DNA of 21,604 nt from Bryobacterales bacterium (GTDB lineage: Bacteria > Acidobacteriota > Terriglobia > Bryobacterales > Bryobacteraceae), in the NCBI GenBank assembly GCA_003132905.1, contig PKZC01000106.1:30094-51697 (forward strand), read 5' to 3'. The position numbers and the translations under genes are program-made. Each line of letters begins with the position of its first letter. Position 1 is the stretch's first letter. The notes under the pieces were generated by a model. That model saw only the letters and a program-made list of their open reading frames with translations, had not been told where the DNA came from and ran no database searches. Positions 6,960-16,400 of the stretch are shown here, in pieces.

Positions 6960-8048
6960 ATGAGCAGTCAGCTTGCATATGATCCCGGGAATTTCTATGT
7001 TTGGCGAGCATCGGACGGGTTTGCTATCCACCTCGGTTTGAACGTGGTCACGCAACTGACTGCGCAGATTTCGCGGGCGGGAAGTGAAGCCGCCGGCATG
7101 CGCGGAATCTTGATCGGCCGTACCATCGATTCGCCGTTACGCATAACGGTGATTGAGGATTTCCAGCTGATCCCTCCGGTGGAAGACAGTTCCGAGTATT
7201 CGGACCTGGACGACGCACCCATGGAGATCGCCTGCAGAATGACGGATGCGGGTGGCGATCAGCGCGCGGTCGGTTTCTTTGGGGTGGAACGCGAGGGCCG
7301 GCTGAACATGCGCGAGCGCGATCTGCAGACCTTCAGCCGTCTGTTTTGCGAGACCGGGAAAGTCGCCTTACTGATTCAAACCTCGAGGCGCGGCAATGAA
7401 AGCGACGCCGCGTTGTTCTATTGGCAAAACGGCGGGGCCTATCCCCGCGATTTCGGCTTCGGATTCCCACTCGACACAGCCCAACTGTCGGATGGACATC
7501 CCGGCTGGAGATATCCGGACCCACTGGAAAATACGCCAGTCCCAGTATCCCCGTACCGGCTGGAAGCGCCAGAAACTCCGAAAGCTACGGCGCCCAAGGC
7601 TTTACCACCCATGGCTCCTCCGCCGGTTTCGCGCATGCCGCGAGAAGGCATCCGCTGGTCGCACCTTTTACCAACTGCGGCGGTGGTAGTGCTCGGCATC
7701 TGCGCGCTACAACTGGCGACGAATTCCAATCACTCGGTTTCCGCCGCTCCGTCGGCAACCGGAACCCAGAGCAAACAGACTAGCTTGGGCCTCGCGGTGG
7801 TTTCCCGGCCGCACCAGTTGGAGATTCGCTGGAATCGCGAGTCTGCTGCCATCGCGGATTCCGACCGGGGCGTCATGAAGATCACCGAAGCCGGCCTCAC
7901 GCAGGCCATCCCGTTCGACCAGCGTCAGCTGCGAGATGGCTACGTGGCGTATACGCCGACCACCACCGACGTCAGGATTACCTTTGACGTGACCGGACAA
8001 AACGGCGCCATGACGACGGACGAGATCCGAGCCGTTGCGATTCCGTAG
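6960..8048 (+). CDS. Membrane-anchored protein with degenerate JAB/MPN-like N-terminal domain
   Basis: No named family is recognised with certainty. This 362-residue protein has an N-terminal domain (about 15-145) whose pattern resembles JAB/MPN proteases. GMRGILIG (47-54) sits where the family has E-x-x-GLLLG. VGFFGVEREGRLNMRERD (104-121) matches the GWYHSHP...LSxxD region, but both metal-binding histidines are missing, so it would be a non-catalytic binding domain. A Pro-rich linker (190-230), one membrane helix (about 234-252) and a beta-rich C-terminal domain (about 275-362) follow. No signal peptide precedes the N-domain, so topology is N-in with the C-domain outside, or the reverse. The ATG at 6960 is chosen for its SD (CAGGTGA). 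An in-frame start at 6912 would read through the hairpin. Confidence 0.7.
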   Translation: MSSQLAYDPGNFYVWRASDGFAIHLGLNVVTQLTAQISRAGSEAAGMRGILIGRTIDSPLRITVIEDFQLIPPVEDSSEYSDLDDAPMEIACRMTDAGGDQRAVGFFGVEREGRLNMRERDLQTFSRLFCETGKVALLIQTSRRGNESDAALFYWQNGGAYPRDFGFGFPLDTAQLSDGHPGWRYPDPLENTPVPVSPYRLEAPETPKATAPKALPPMAPPPVSRMPREGIRWSHLLPTAAVVVLGICALQLATNSNHSVSAAPSATGTQSKQTSLGLAVVSRPHQLEIRWNRESAAIADSDRGVMKITEAGLTQAIPFDQRQLRDGYVAYTPTTTDVRITFDVTGQNGAMTTDEIRAVAIP

Positions 8049-8061
8049 TCCTGGTGCAAGG

Positions 8062-10167
8062 CTACTTTAGGATTTGGAACAGATTGCTGTAATCGTCGGT
8101 CCACGGGCGTAGCCATGCGGGTGCGGGAGCCGGACTCCAGCTTCCCGGTGGCAGCAGCCGATCCAAAGTTTGCGGACTGTCGGCGAGCAAAACCCATTGC
8201 GAGTGTGCGCGATGCTGCCGGAAATCTTGGTTAATTTCCACCACCCGTGCAGACTTACCAAGCGCCTGCGCCGCCCTGCCCGCTACCGGAAGCAGATCCA
8301 GAAACGAATTCGAGAGGTGCAGGGCAAGCACTCCATGAGGAGCCAGGCGATCGAAATATAGCTGAAAAGCCTCCCGGGATAGCAGGTGGACTGGGATGGA
8401 ATCGCCTGAAAACGCGTCCACCGCAAGGACATCGAACCGCCGCTCGCGTTCGCGCTCCAGCGCAAGACGGCCATCTCCGGCAACAATTTCTACCTTTGCC
8501 GCCGAGTCCCGCAGGAAAGTGAACTGATCTTGGGCAGTTTGAATTATGAGAGGGTCTAGTTCATAGAACCGGTATTCATCACCGAGCCGGCCGTATGCGG
8601 CCATAGTTCCAGCGCCCAAACCAATAATGCCGACTTTGAGGGGCCGGGCTCCGGGCCGCTGTAGTGCCCTGCCCGCGCCACTGAGTCTTCCGTAATAGCC
8701 CGTGGGCTCGCGGCGGAGCGCCGGGCTGAGTAACTGAACACCGTGCGCAATCACGCCGTGGACCAGTGTCCTTTCGGATTCGCCCGTCCTGGGATTTATG
8801 GAATCCGAGACGCGAACCGAGCCGTAGAGGCTGCGTGCCATTAAGCGCGAACCGGCAGCGGTTGCAGTTATCTGCGCGCCGGACACCACCACCAGCCATA
8901 CCGCCAAGCCGGCCCAGAGAGCATCGGTGAGCAGGGATCTGCGGTATTCCAGAATCAAAGCCAAGGCTGCGCACGCGGCCAATCCCAAGGAAAACTCATA
9001 GACGCTGCGGAACAAGAGCGGAGCGGCCACGGCCACCAATGCGGAACCCGCGGCGCCACCGAGCGAAACCATCAGATAAAACTCCGTCAGATGAGCGGGA
9101 GCAGGTTTGCGCAGCGCCAGTTCTCCGTGGCAGAACATACAGGCGATGAACAATGTCACAAGGTAGGCCACGATGTGCAGGAGAATCAGCGAACCGGGCA
9201 CCTCGTAGGTAAGCAGGTATCCGGCGCCAGCGAGCGCGGCGGCATAGAAAGGCAGCATCAGCTTGCGGCGGTACCAATGCGCGTGATCGAAACACAAAAT
9301 AAAGCTAAGCAGGTAGAGGCTCAGCGGAACAATCCATAGGAATGGAACCACCGCGATGTTCTGGCAAAGATGGTTGGTTGTGGCCAGCAGCAGAAAACTT
9401 GCGCAAGCGGGCAGGATGATCCACATCGCCCGCTGCCGACACGAGGGGCTCTCCGAATCCTCGCTCCGAGACGGCGCCGTTGTGGAATTTAAGTTCAGCC
9501 GCAGACTGGGGTGAGCCGCGCTTCCGTAAGCCAGCCACGCCAACAGCAGTGCGAATACGGCATACTCGCAGGACCATAGAATGCCCTGTATGTGCGTCGG
9601 GACCCACGGCTCTACCAGAACCGGATAACTGAGCAGCGCCAGTAGCGAGGCAAAATTGGATAAAGAGAACAGCCGATAGGGCGTCGCGCCGCCGGATCGC
9701 CGTGAGTACCATGTTTGCACCAACGGGCTGGTGCTGGAGAGTAGAAAATACGGTCCGCCCACCGTCACCAGCAGCAACCCGAGAATCCTCGGCAAAGGAT
9801 TTTCATCGCCCGCCGGCTTCCACCATGCAGAGGGTATAACGGGCAGCAGCAGAAGACTCGCGGCTAAGAGCCCTATGTGCAGCCAATAGGCGCGGGGATT
9901 AGTCTGCCGGGACAACCAGTGGGCATACATATACCCCAGCAGAAGCATGGTCTGGAAGAACAGCATGCAGGCTGTCCAGACCATTGCCGATCCGCCGAAC
10001 CAAGGCAGAATCATCTTGGCGATCATAGGCTGAATCTGGAACAAAAGAAACGCGCCGAGGAAGATTGCAAGCCCCGAAATCCCGTGGCCGGCCTTAGAGT
10101 AAGGGAGCTCCGTTTTGCGGGAATCAGGCGCGCATATGTCCGGCGATGCCGCGAAGGTGGAGGCCAT
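8062..10167 (-). CDS. Fused multi-TM / spermidine-synthase-like protein
   Basis: A 701-residue integral membrane protein. Residues about 28-435 hold many hydrophobic helices in the pattern of the MFS-like half of fused MFS/spermidine synthase proteins. Residues about 445-701 are a soluble Rossmann methyltransferase-type domain like SpeE. Landmarks are GLGAG (516-520), the acidic YELD (535-538), AGDGR (563-567) and VDAFSGDSIP (583-592). The canonical spermidine synthase loop (DSTDPxGPA-like) is replaced by AFSGDSIPVHL, so true putrescine aminopropyl transfer is doubtful. These fusions are widespread and their substrate is generally unknown. The gene is convergent with the JAB-like gene (13 bases between stops). 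The SD upstream of the ATG at 10167 is weak. Confidence 0.8.
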   Translation of the reverse strand: MASTFAASPDICAPDSRKTELPYSKAGHGISGLAIFLGAFLLFQIQPMIAKMILPWFGGSAMVWTACMLFFQTMLLLGYMYAHWLSRQTNPRAYWLHIGLLAASLLLLPVIPSAWWKPAGDENPLPRILGLLLVTVGGPYFLLSSTSPLVQTWYSRRSGGATPYRLFSLSNFASLLALLSYPVLVEPWVPTHIQGILWSCEYAVFALLLAWLAYGSAAHPSLRLNLNSTTAPSRSEDSESPSCRQRAMWIILPACASFLLLATTNHLCQNIAVVPFLWIVPLSLYLLSFILCFDHAHWYRRKLMLPFYAAALAGAGYLLTYEVPGSLILLHIVAYLVTLFIACMFCHGELALRKPAPAHLTEFYLMVSLGGAAGSALVAVAAPLLFRSVYEFSLGLAACAALALILEYRRSLLTDALWAGLAVWLVVVSGAQITATAAGSRLMARSLYGSVRVSDSINPRTGESERTLVHGVIAHGVQLLSPALRREPTGYYGRLSGAGRALQRPGARPLKVGIIGLGAGTMAAYGRLGDEYRFYELDPLIIQTAQDQFTFLRDSAAKVEIVAGDGRLALERERERRFDVLAVDAFSGDSIPVHLLSREAFQLYFDRLAPHGVLALHLSNSFLDLLPVAGRAAQALGKSARVVEINQDFRQHRAHSQWVLLADSPQTLDRLLPPGSWSPAPAPAWLRPWTDDYSNLFQILK

Positions 10168-10284
10168 CTATCTTCATCGTTCGGCAAGCATCTGAAAGGA
10201 CTTTAGACGCCCCGGGCGAGCGCCGGCCAAGGACTGGAATGATTAGACTTACTTGAATGCAGCGCGGGCCCGATATTGCTGGTC

Positions 10285-10374
10285 TGGCGGAGGAAGAGGG
10301 ATTCGAACCCCCGAGCGAGTTACCCCGCTAACGGTTTTCAAGACCGCCGGTTTCAACCACTCACCCATTCCTCC
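10285..10374 (-). tRNA. tRNA-Ser (anticodon TGA), CCA encoded
   Basis: On the minus strand a full cloverleaf can be folded. Acceptor GGAGGAA (10374-10368) pairs with TTCCTCC (10295-10289), with discriminator G at 10288 and an encoded CCA at 10287-10285. The anticodon stem GCGGT/ACCGT encloses the loop CTTGAAA with anticodon TGA, reading UCA and other UCN codons. A long variable arm (TAGCGGGG...CTCGCT) is typical of class II tRNA-Ser. The T-arm is GGGGG-TTCGAAT-CCCTC. Confidence 0.95.
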
Positions 10375-10503
10375 GATTCCTATCCTACCTAATTTCATCC
10401 GCTTGAGAGCACTGTCACTACCTGGTTCGACATGGTTTGGGTCAGTGGAACAGGAGAAGGAGAAAGAACGCGAACGACGGAGGAGTCGAGACTTTGGCCG
10501 TTA

Positions 10504-10534
10504 GCCCTTGACAGGCTCAGAGCAGGTTTCAAGG
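10504..10534. repeat. Degenerate copy of a dispersed palindromic repeat
   Basis: CCTTGA (10506-10511) and TCAAGG (10529-10534) form a dyad around CAGGCTCAGAGCAGG. The unit closely resembles the short repeat dispersed in many environmental genomes that is often mistranslated as 'PALSLSKG'. Indeed, minus-strand translation here reads PALSLSRANG. A two-base gap relative to the usual form suggests an old, decayed copy. Confidence 0.4.
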
Positions 10535-10627
10535 CGTTGGAATCAGATGACCCACGTATGGGGAAGCGGCGAGAGCGAGGAAGTTTATCGATGGCTCGCA
10601 AGTGAGACGGCCGCCTCGCGTTGATAG

Positions 10628-10645
10628 TTCCCTTCGGGGAATTTT
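10628..10645. terminator. Small hairpin downstream of glycogen phosphorylase
   Basis: TTCCC-TTCG-GGGAA (10628-10641) is a five-base-pair stem with a stable UUCG tetraloop on the plus strand. It is followed by TTTT on that strand. The operon that ends beside it is on the minus strand, where the T run lies on the wrong side. It may mark the 3' end of the mRNA without being a classic terminator. Confidence 0.3.
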
Positions 10646-10672
10646 ACCAGAAGGATATCCGCAGCTTGCAGA

Positions 10673-13111
10673 CTAGTCGAGCAGCGTTGATCCGCGTACG
10701 CCCCAGATCTCGCGCGCGTATTCTGAGACAGTCCGATCGCTCGAGAACTTGCCCATACGTGCAACGTTCAGGATCGCCATGCGAGTCCAGCCATCCCGGT
10801 CGCGGAATGTCGCGCCCACTCTCTCTTGTGTGTCGATATACGGCATCAAGTCCGCCAAGTGGACGTGTTCGTCGTTCGCGTCCAAGACGCTTGCAACAAT
10901 CCAGGCAAACAGGTCAGGTTCCTGGGCGCAGAATCGGTCTGAAGAAAAGCTATCAACGACCCGCTTGACCCGCTGATCGCGGGCATAGAAATCCCAAGGC
11001 CGATAGGACTTCCGGTCGCGCATCGCGCGCACCTCGGCCGTTTTCAGGCCGAAAATAAACATATTCTCCTCGCCCACTTCCTCGCGGATCTCGATGTTAG
11101 CGCCATCCAGAGTGCCGATGGTGAGGGCTCCATTCAGCGCCAGTTTCATGTTGCCGGTACCTGAAGCTTCCGTTCCAGCGGCGGAGATCTGCTCGCTCAG
11201 ATCGGCAGCGGGAATGATCTTCTCCGCAAGCGACACGCGATAGTCGGGGATGAAGACCACCTTGATCCACTGGCTGGCGCGCGCATCATTGTTGATCACG
11301 CGTCCTACATTGTGGATCAGCTTGATGATTTGCTTGGCGAACCAATAGCCGGGCGCGGCCTTGCCGGAGAAGATATAAGTTCTCGGAACAGCAGGCTGCC
11401 GGTGGTCCTCAATAAGTGAGAGATACTCGTCAATGATGTGCATCACGTTTAGCAATTGCCGCTTGTAGGCGTGGATGCGTTTCACCTGAACATCGAAGAT
11501 AGAATCGGGATCGACGTGGAGGCGAGTAACATCCTTGATGATCCCCGCCAGCCTCACCTTGTTCGACCGTTTTACCTTTTGGAAGTCGGCTTGAAAGCCC
11601 ACGTCGTCCGCGTGGCTTTCCAACTCTCGCAACCGATAGAGATCGGTGGTCCACGCCTCGCCCACGGTTGACGTGATTAGACTCGCCAGCCCGGGATTCG
11701 ACTTCAGCAGCCACCGCCGTTGCGTGATGCCATTGGTCTTGTTGTTGAATCGTTGTGGATACAACTGGAAGAAATCCGGCGCCAACGACGTCTTGATCAA
11801 TTCCGTGTGAATGCTCGAGACGCCATTGATGGAATGGCTTCCCACCATGGCCAGACTCGCCATGCGCACCTGCTTGGGCGTGGATTCCTCAATGATGGAC
11901 AGCCGCCGGGTGCGTTCGATATCGCCGGGGTAGACGGTCGAGGCCTGATCCAAGAAACGCCGGTTGATCTCGAGGATGATTTGCAAGTGCCGCGGGAGAA
12001 CGGTCTCGAGCAGTGGAACCGGCCACTTCTCGAGCGCTTCGGGCGCCAACGTATGATTGGTATAACCGAGCGTAGCTTGCGTGATGCTCCACGCTTCGTC
12101 CCACTCCAGCTCCTTTTCATCCACCAGAAAGCGCATCAATTCGGCTACTGTCAGGGCGGGATGCGTGTCGTTCAGTTGGATCGCGACCTTGGATGCGAAG
12201 CCGGCGAATGTATTGTGATTCTGCTCGTATCGCCGCACAATGTCCCGCAACGCGCACGCCACCAGAAAATACTCCTGGATGAGCCGCAACTCGCGTCCCG
12301 CAACGATTGCGTCCGAAGGATAGAGGACCTTCGAAATAGTCTCGGATGCCATCTTCTGCTGAACGGCCTTGAAATAGTCGCCGTCGTTGAAGATTTGCAT
12401 GTCGAAGTCATGGGAAGAGCGGGCGGAGAAGAGCCGCAGGCGATTCACCGTTCTTCCACCGTATCCGGGGATCAGCATGTCATACGGAATGCCGACGAGC
12501 ACCTTCCAATCCATCCACATTGGGTTGTAAACGCCCTTGCGGTCGGTGGAGTCCTCGATGCGGCCATAAACAGGGACGAAACAAGCCTGATCGGGACGCT
12601 CGATCTCCCAGGGGCTGCTCTGCGCGAGCCAGTTGTCGGGCTTCTCGCGTTGATATCCGTCGTCGATTTCCTGCTTGAACAGGCCGTATTCGTAGTTAAT
12701 GCCGTAACCGCAGGCGGACATTCCCAGAGTGGCGAGGGAATCCAGGAAACAAGCGGCCAGGCGGCCGAGACCGCCATTACCGAGCGCCGCGTCGGATTCA
12801 CTGTCCTCCACCGCGTCTAGATCCGCGCCAAGATTGCCCAGAGCGTGACGGTACAGGTCGCGAATTCCCAAGTTGTGAAGATTGTTTCCCAGCGATTGTC
12901 CCATCAGAAATTCGATGGAGAGATAGTTGATACGCTTGGGATCTTCCCGCTGGTAGCGCTGCTCAGTTTCGAGCATCCTGGCGACCAGATGGTCGCGAAC
13001 CGACAACGCTACCGCGTTGAACAGGTCGGTTCCGGACAGGTCGCCCCACGCTTTGCCGAGCGAATAAGTCGCGTGGCGGCGTATCGATTCCTCGATCGTT
13101 GACACGTCCAC
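10673..13111 (-). CDS. glgP: Glycogen (alpha-glucan) phosphorylase
   Basis: Pyridoxal-phosphate enzyme that releases glucose 1-phosphate from glycogen or maltodextrin. Recognised by YLSIEFLMGQSLGNNL near the N-terminus, ALGNGGLGRLAACFLDS, CGYGINYEYGLF and QLNDTHP. The PLP-site block is EASGTGNMKLALNGALTIG, with the Schiff-base lysine at about residue 656. Length (about 812 residues) matches E. coli GlgP (815). The frame stays open to a TTG at 13165, which would overlap the STAS gene by 50 bases. The GTG at 13111, four bases after the STAS stop, gives a more usual N-terminus, but neither has a good SD, so the start is uncertain. It is last in an operon behind a phosphatase/kinase sensor and its STAS partner, which hints at stress- or starvation-linked control of reserve carbon. 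Confidence 0.93.
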   Translation of the reverse strand: MDVSTIEESIRRHATYSLGKAWGDLSGTDLFNAVALSVRDHLVARMLETEQRYQREDPKRINYLSIEFLMGQSLGNNLHNLGIRDLYRHALGNLGADLDAVEDSESDAALGNGGLGRLAACFLDSLATLGMSACGYGINYEYGLFKQEIDDGYQREKPDNWLAQSSPWEIERPDQACFVPVYGRIEDSTDRKGVYNPMWMDWKVLVGIPYDMLIPGYGGRTVNRLRLFSARSSHDFDMQIFNDGDYFKAVQQKMASETISKVLYPSDAIVAGRELRLIQEYFLVACALRDIVRRYEQNHNTFAGFASKVAIQLNDTHPALTVAELMRFLVDEKELEWDEAWSITQATLGYTNHTLAPEALEKWPVPLLETVLPRHLQIILEINRRFLDQASTVYPGDIERTRRLSIIEESTPKQVRMASLAMVGSHSINGVSSIHTELIKTSLAPDFFQLYPQRFNNKTNGITQRRWLLKSNPGLASLITSTVGEAWTTDLYRLRELESHADDVGFQADFQKVKRSNKVRLAGIIKDVTRLHVDPDSIFDVQVKRIHAYKRQLLNVMHIIDEYLSLIEDHRQPAVPRTYIFSGKAAPGYWFAKQIIKLIHNVGRVINNDARASQWIKVVFIPDYRVSLAEKIIPAADLSEQISAAGTEASGTGNMKLALNGALTIGTLDGANIEIREEVGEENMFIFGLKTAEVRAMRDRKSYRPWDFYARDQRVKRVVDSFSSDRFCAQEPDLFAWIVASVLDANDEHVHLADLMPYIDTQERVGATFRDRDGWTRMAILNVARMGKFSSDRTVSEYAREIWGVRGSTLLD

Positions 13112-13115
13112 GATA

Positions 13116-13454
13116 TTAGTGTTGGAAGGCGTGTACGGCCTCCTCTCGAGTCCCGGCGATATCAAAGATACGGTGCATGCGCACCAGTTCGAACGCCGCG
13201 CGAACCTGTTTCGTCAGCCCGCAGAGCTTCAGGTCGCCATTCTTGGCGGTCAGTTGCCGGAGGCAGGATAGCATGGCCCCCAGCCCGGAGCTGTCCACGA
13301 AGCGCAGGCGGCTCAGGTCGAGCACCAGCTTCGTGTTAGCTTGCAGCACTGGCGCGATGTCGCGCTTAAACTCGGGCGCATTGCTCGCGTCCAGCTCATC
13401 CACCGGCATTTCCGCAACAGCGATGTCGTCCAACCTATCCACATTGATTTCCAT
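13116..13454 (-). CDS. STAS-domain anti-anti-sigma factor (RsbV/SpoIIAA-like)
   Basis: A 112-residue single STAS domain. In partner switching the unphosphorylated form binds an RsbW-type kinase and frees its target; phosphorylation on a conserved serine reverses this. The phosphorylation loop is RFVDSSGLGAML, aligned by eye with SpoIIAA FMDSSGLG, whose Ser58 is the phosphosite. The equivalent here is the first Ser of DSSG (residue 55 from the chosen start). The start ATG at 13454 is fixed by a strong SD (AAGGAG) eight bases upstream. An in-frame GTG at 13463 overlaps that SD and is rejected. The gene begins 20 bases inside the end of the phosphatase/kinase sensor gene and ends four bases before the likely glgP start. 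Confidence 0.9.
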   Translation of the reverse strand: MEINVDRLDDIAVAEMPVDELDASNAPEFKRDIAPVLQANTKLVLDLSRLRFVDSSGLGAMLSCLRQLTAKNGDLKLCGLTKQVRAAFELVRMHRIFDIAGTREEAVHAFQH

Positions 13455-16400
13455 TGAGTTCACTCCTTGTATTTCTCTTTTTCACCAGCGCGACACAGTT
13501 TCGTCCGCGTTCATCCCGGTAATACCGCACTTGATCCACGGTCTGAGAAATGATGTAGGCCCCGTATCCGGATTCGTGGGTGCCATCCAGCGCAGGCGGG
13601 GGCGCTGCCACCGGATCGAAAGGATCGCCGAGATGATGCAGCTGGATCGAGACATAATCCGCGAAAGCTTCGGCTTCCAAATGGATCCATTGATCGGCTC
13701 GGCCCTGGTAGGCGTGCTTCATGATATTGCTGGCTGCTTCGTTGACCGCCAGTTCGAGCGACCCAATGCCATCCTCGTCAAGAAGGCCGCCGCAGAATGC
13801 GCTCACAAAGTCTCGCACCACCCGCAGCTGCTTCAGATCGCTGCTGATATCGATTTCCCGGTGCGCGATCGGCAGTTGTCTCTCTTCGATCCGAATCGCC
13901 ACGCTGGTCAGATCGTCCGTCAGCCGGTCCGATCCGGAAAAAGCGATCACGGCTTTTCGCAGGCTTTCGACTAATGTCGCGGGCTCGAGCTGCCCGTTCG
14001 CTTCTACGCAGCGCGCCAGCCGTTCCATTCCAAACTGTTCTCCTGCCGGGTTTCGTGCCTCGGTGATTCCATCGGAAAAGAACAGCAACAAGTCTCCTGG
14101 CTGGAAGCTGATGGACATTTGATCGTACATCTCGCCTTCGCGTATTCCCAGCGGCAGGTTGTCGCCATGCAGGATTTCGCTGTGTCCCGTACTGCCGTGT
14201 AAATGAACGATACCCGTGTGCCCGCAATCCACCAGCTCGAGGGTATGCTTGCTCATGTCTAACCGCGCGTAGCACAAAGTCACAAAACTATCGAGATCAA
14301 TCAAATGCCGCACCAGTTCCGCATGCGCGAGCATCACCACATCTTTGGGCTCCGGTAATTTGCCGTCCTTCGACACAACCATGAGGTCGCTGAGAGCCCG
14401 AAGGAAGTGGCTTTTTGTCGCCGCACCCAACAGCGCCGCGGGGATGCCTTTACCCATGACGTCGCCCACGATCACATCGAGGGACTCATCGGAGTGCCGA
14501 AGAAAGATGTAAAAATCGCCGTCGATGCGCTGTGAAGGAATGGTGAGTGCGGCCACCCGAACTCCTGGAACATCCAGGGGCGGCTGATCGAGCAGCAGGG
14601 TTTGCTGGATTTTGAATCCGATGTCGATCTCATGCTCCCGGGCTTGTTCCAGTTCCTTGTTCACGGCCTGGAGTTGAGCGGTTCGTGCAACGACGCGCTG
14701 TTCTAACTCAGCGTTCAGAATGCGGATCTCCGATTCGGCACGTTTGCGTTCCGTGATGTCAAGAAACGTCACCACCGCTCCGATCGCATCCCCGTCGCGA
14801 CGCATCGGATGAGACCAGTATTCCACCGGAAAGAATGTTCCATCGGCACGCCACATCACTTCATCGTCCACGTGCGCGTAGTCGCCTTTGATGAGAGCGC
14901 GGAATGCCTTACATTCGTCCTGCGGCAGCGGTCTTCCATCGGACCGCCGATAATGGGCCACGCCATGAAGACTTTTCCCGAGAAGGCTGCCCGGTTCGCG
15001 ATAGCCGAGCATACTCGCGGCTGCCTGATTGACCCACGTGCAGTTGCCCTCGACATCGACGCCGCAAATTGCTTCGGCCGTGGAATCCAGGAGCAGCCGA
15101 ATGCGCTCTTCCTTTTCACGGAGAGTCACTTCGCTCTGAGCGCGCTGGGCTCTGGTTCGCAAAGTTGCAATTCCGAATGCCAGGTCACTGGCGAGTTCAG
15201 TCAGCAGTGCAACTTCCTCCGTACCAAAAGCGTCGGGCTCGGCGGCATAAATCATGATGGCGCCGAAGGCCTGCGAGTCGACGATCAGAGGTATCGAAAT
15301 GCTGGAAGCATAGCCGCGCTTCAACGCCTCGGCGCGCCAGGGGATCATTTGGGGGTCCGTGGCGATGTTTTTCGTCAGGACGGTTTCACGCGTTCGGATG
15401 CAGGCGCCCGTGGGTCCACGGCCTCGCTCGGTATCCGCCCAGGTGATGTTCAGAGTGGACAAGTATCCGGCTTCGAAGCCGGCCTGAGCGATCACGCGTA
15501 CCGACTTGGCTTCGTCGTTCTCGCCACGGCCCACCCAACACAGCCGATAACCGGCTTGTTCCACGATGAGGTCGCAGATTTGCTGCAGCAGCGTGGGTTC
15601 CTCAGTGGCGCGAATCAACGCCTCATTGCAATTACTAAGAACCCGCTGCGCTTGATGGACGCGCCAGAGTCGCGCTTCAGTCCGATGACGTTCAATCACC
15701 GAGCCAAGAATATTAGCCACGGACTGAAGAAAGTTGACCTCGTCGGCGGTAAAACTTCTGTGGTGCCGACTACAGGCTGCAAGTACGCCATAAGGACCTT
15801 CGCTGGTGGCGATAACAACGCTCGCGCCGCTCACCACCTCGTGCTCATGGAGCAGCGCCGTTCCCGCGAACCGCTTCTCGGCGGCGAGGTCCTCGACGAT
15901 CACCGGCTCGTCGGATTGAAGGGTATATCCAGCCTGGGAGTCTGTACCAAGGCCGACGGTCGCATGACCGACACATCCGGGCTTCCAGCCCGCTCCTGAT
16001 CTCAGCAACAACGCTTCGCGATTCGGCAGAATCTCCAAGATTTTGGAATAGTCGACGCCGAGCGCCTGAGTAACCTGGTTCGCCGCATCGTCCAACATTT
16101 GGGGCAGCGCGGCGCCACGCAATGCGCGCTCACCGAGATCGGCCACCACCGACTGCAGGCGGGCGAGCATCCGGATCTCGTTCTCGGCCTGCTTGCGCTC
16201 GGTAACGTCATGGAAGGTGCCGCGCACCAACACTACTTGTCCAGTCGCATCGCGCTCCGCCTCGCCCCGCCCAGTGACCAATCGAATGACGCCGTCGGCT
16301 CGGACCATCTCCAGATCAATCTCGTAAGATGCTCCTGTCTGGAGAACTTTTTGGATGGCCGCATCCAGTTGCACCGAACTCTGCGGCGTGAAGTACCCCA

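Larger units (their letters stand above)
10375..10672. other. Intergenic region with no convincing gene
   Basis: Nearly 300 bases between tRNA-Ser and the end of glycogen phosphorylase. Short open frames on both strands are Arg/Ser/Pro-rich, without SD or recognisable domains. It holds a degenerate dispersed-type repeat (10504-10534) and a small UUCG-loop hairpin near the phosphorylase end (10628-10641). No clear tRNA promoter was found. Confidence 0.6.

Noticed and set aside
10253..10504. Plus-strand open frame across the tRNA-Ser
   Set aside because: It covers the tRNA gene; its apparent protein is antisense tRNA sequence.
11720..12820. 366-residue plus-strand open frame opposite glgP
   Set aside because: Antisense to highly conserved phosphorylase sequence, with no SD or family features. 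A codon-bias shadow.
13455..13463. GTG start of the STAS gene at 13463
   Set aside because: It overlaps the strong SD that serves the ATG at 13454.
14809..15999. 396-residue plus-strand open frame opposite the sensor gene
   Set aside because: Fully antisense to PAS/GAF-coding sequence. The product has no recognisable domain, and such long shadows are expected in GC-rich DNA.
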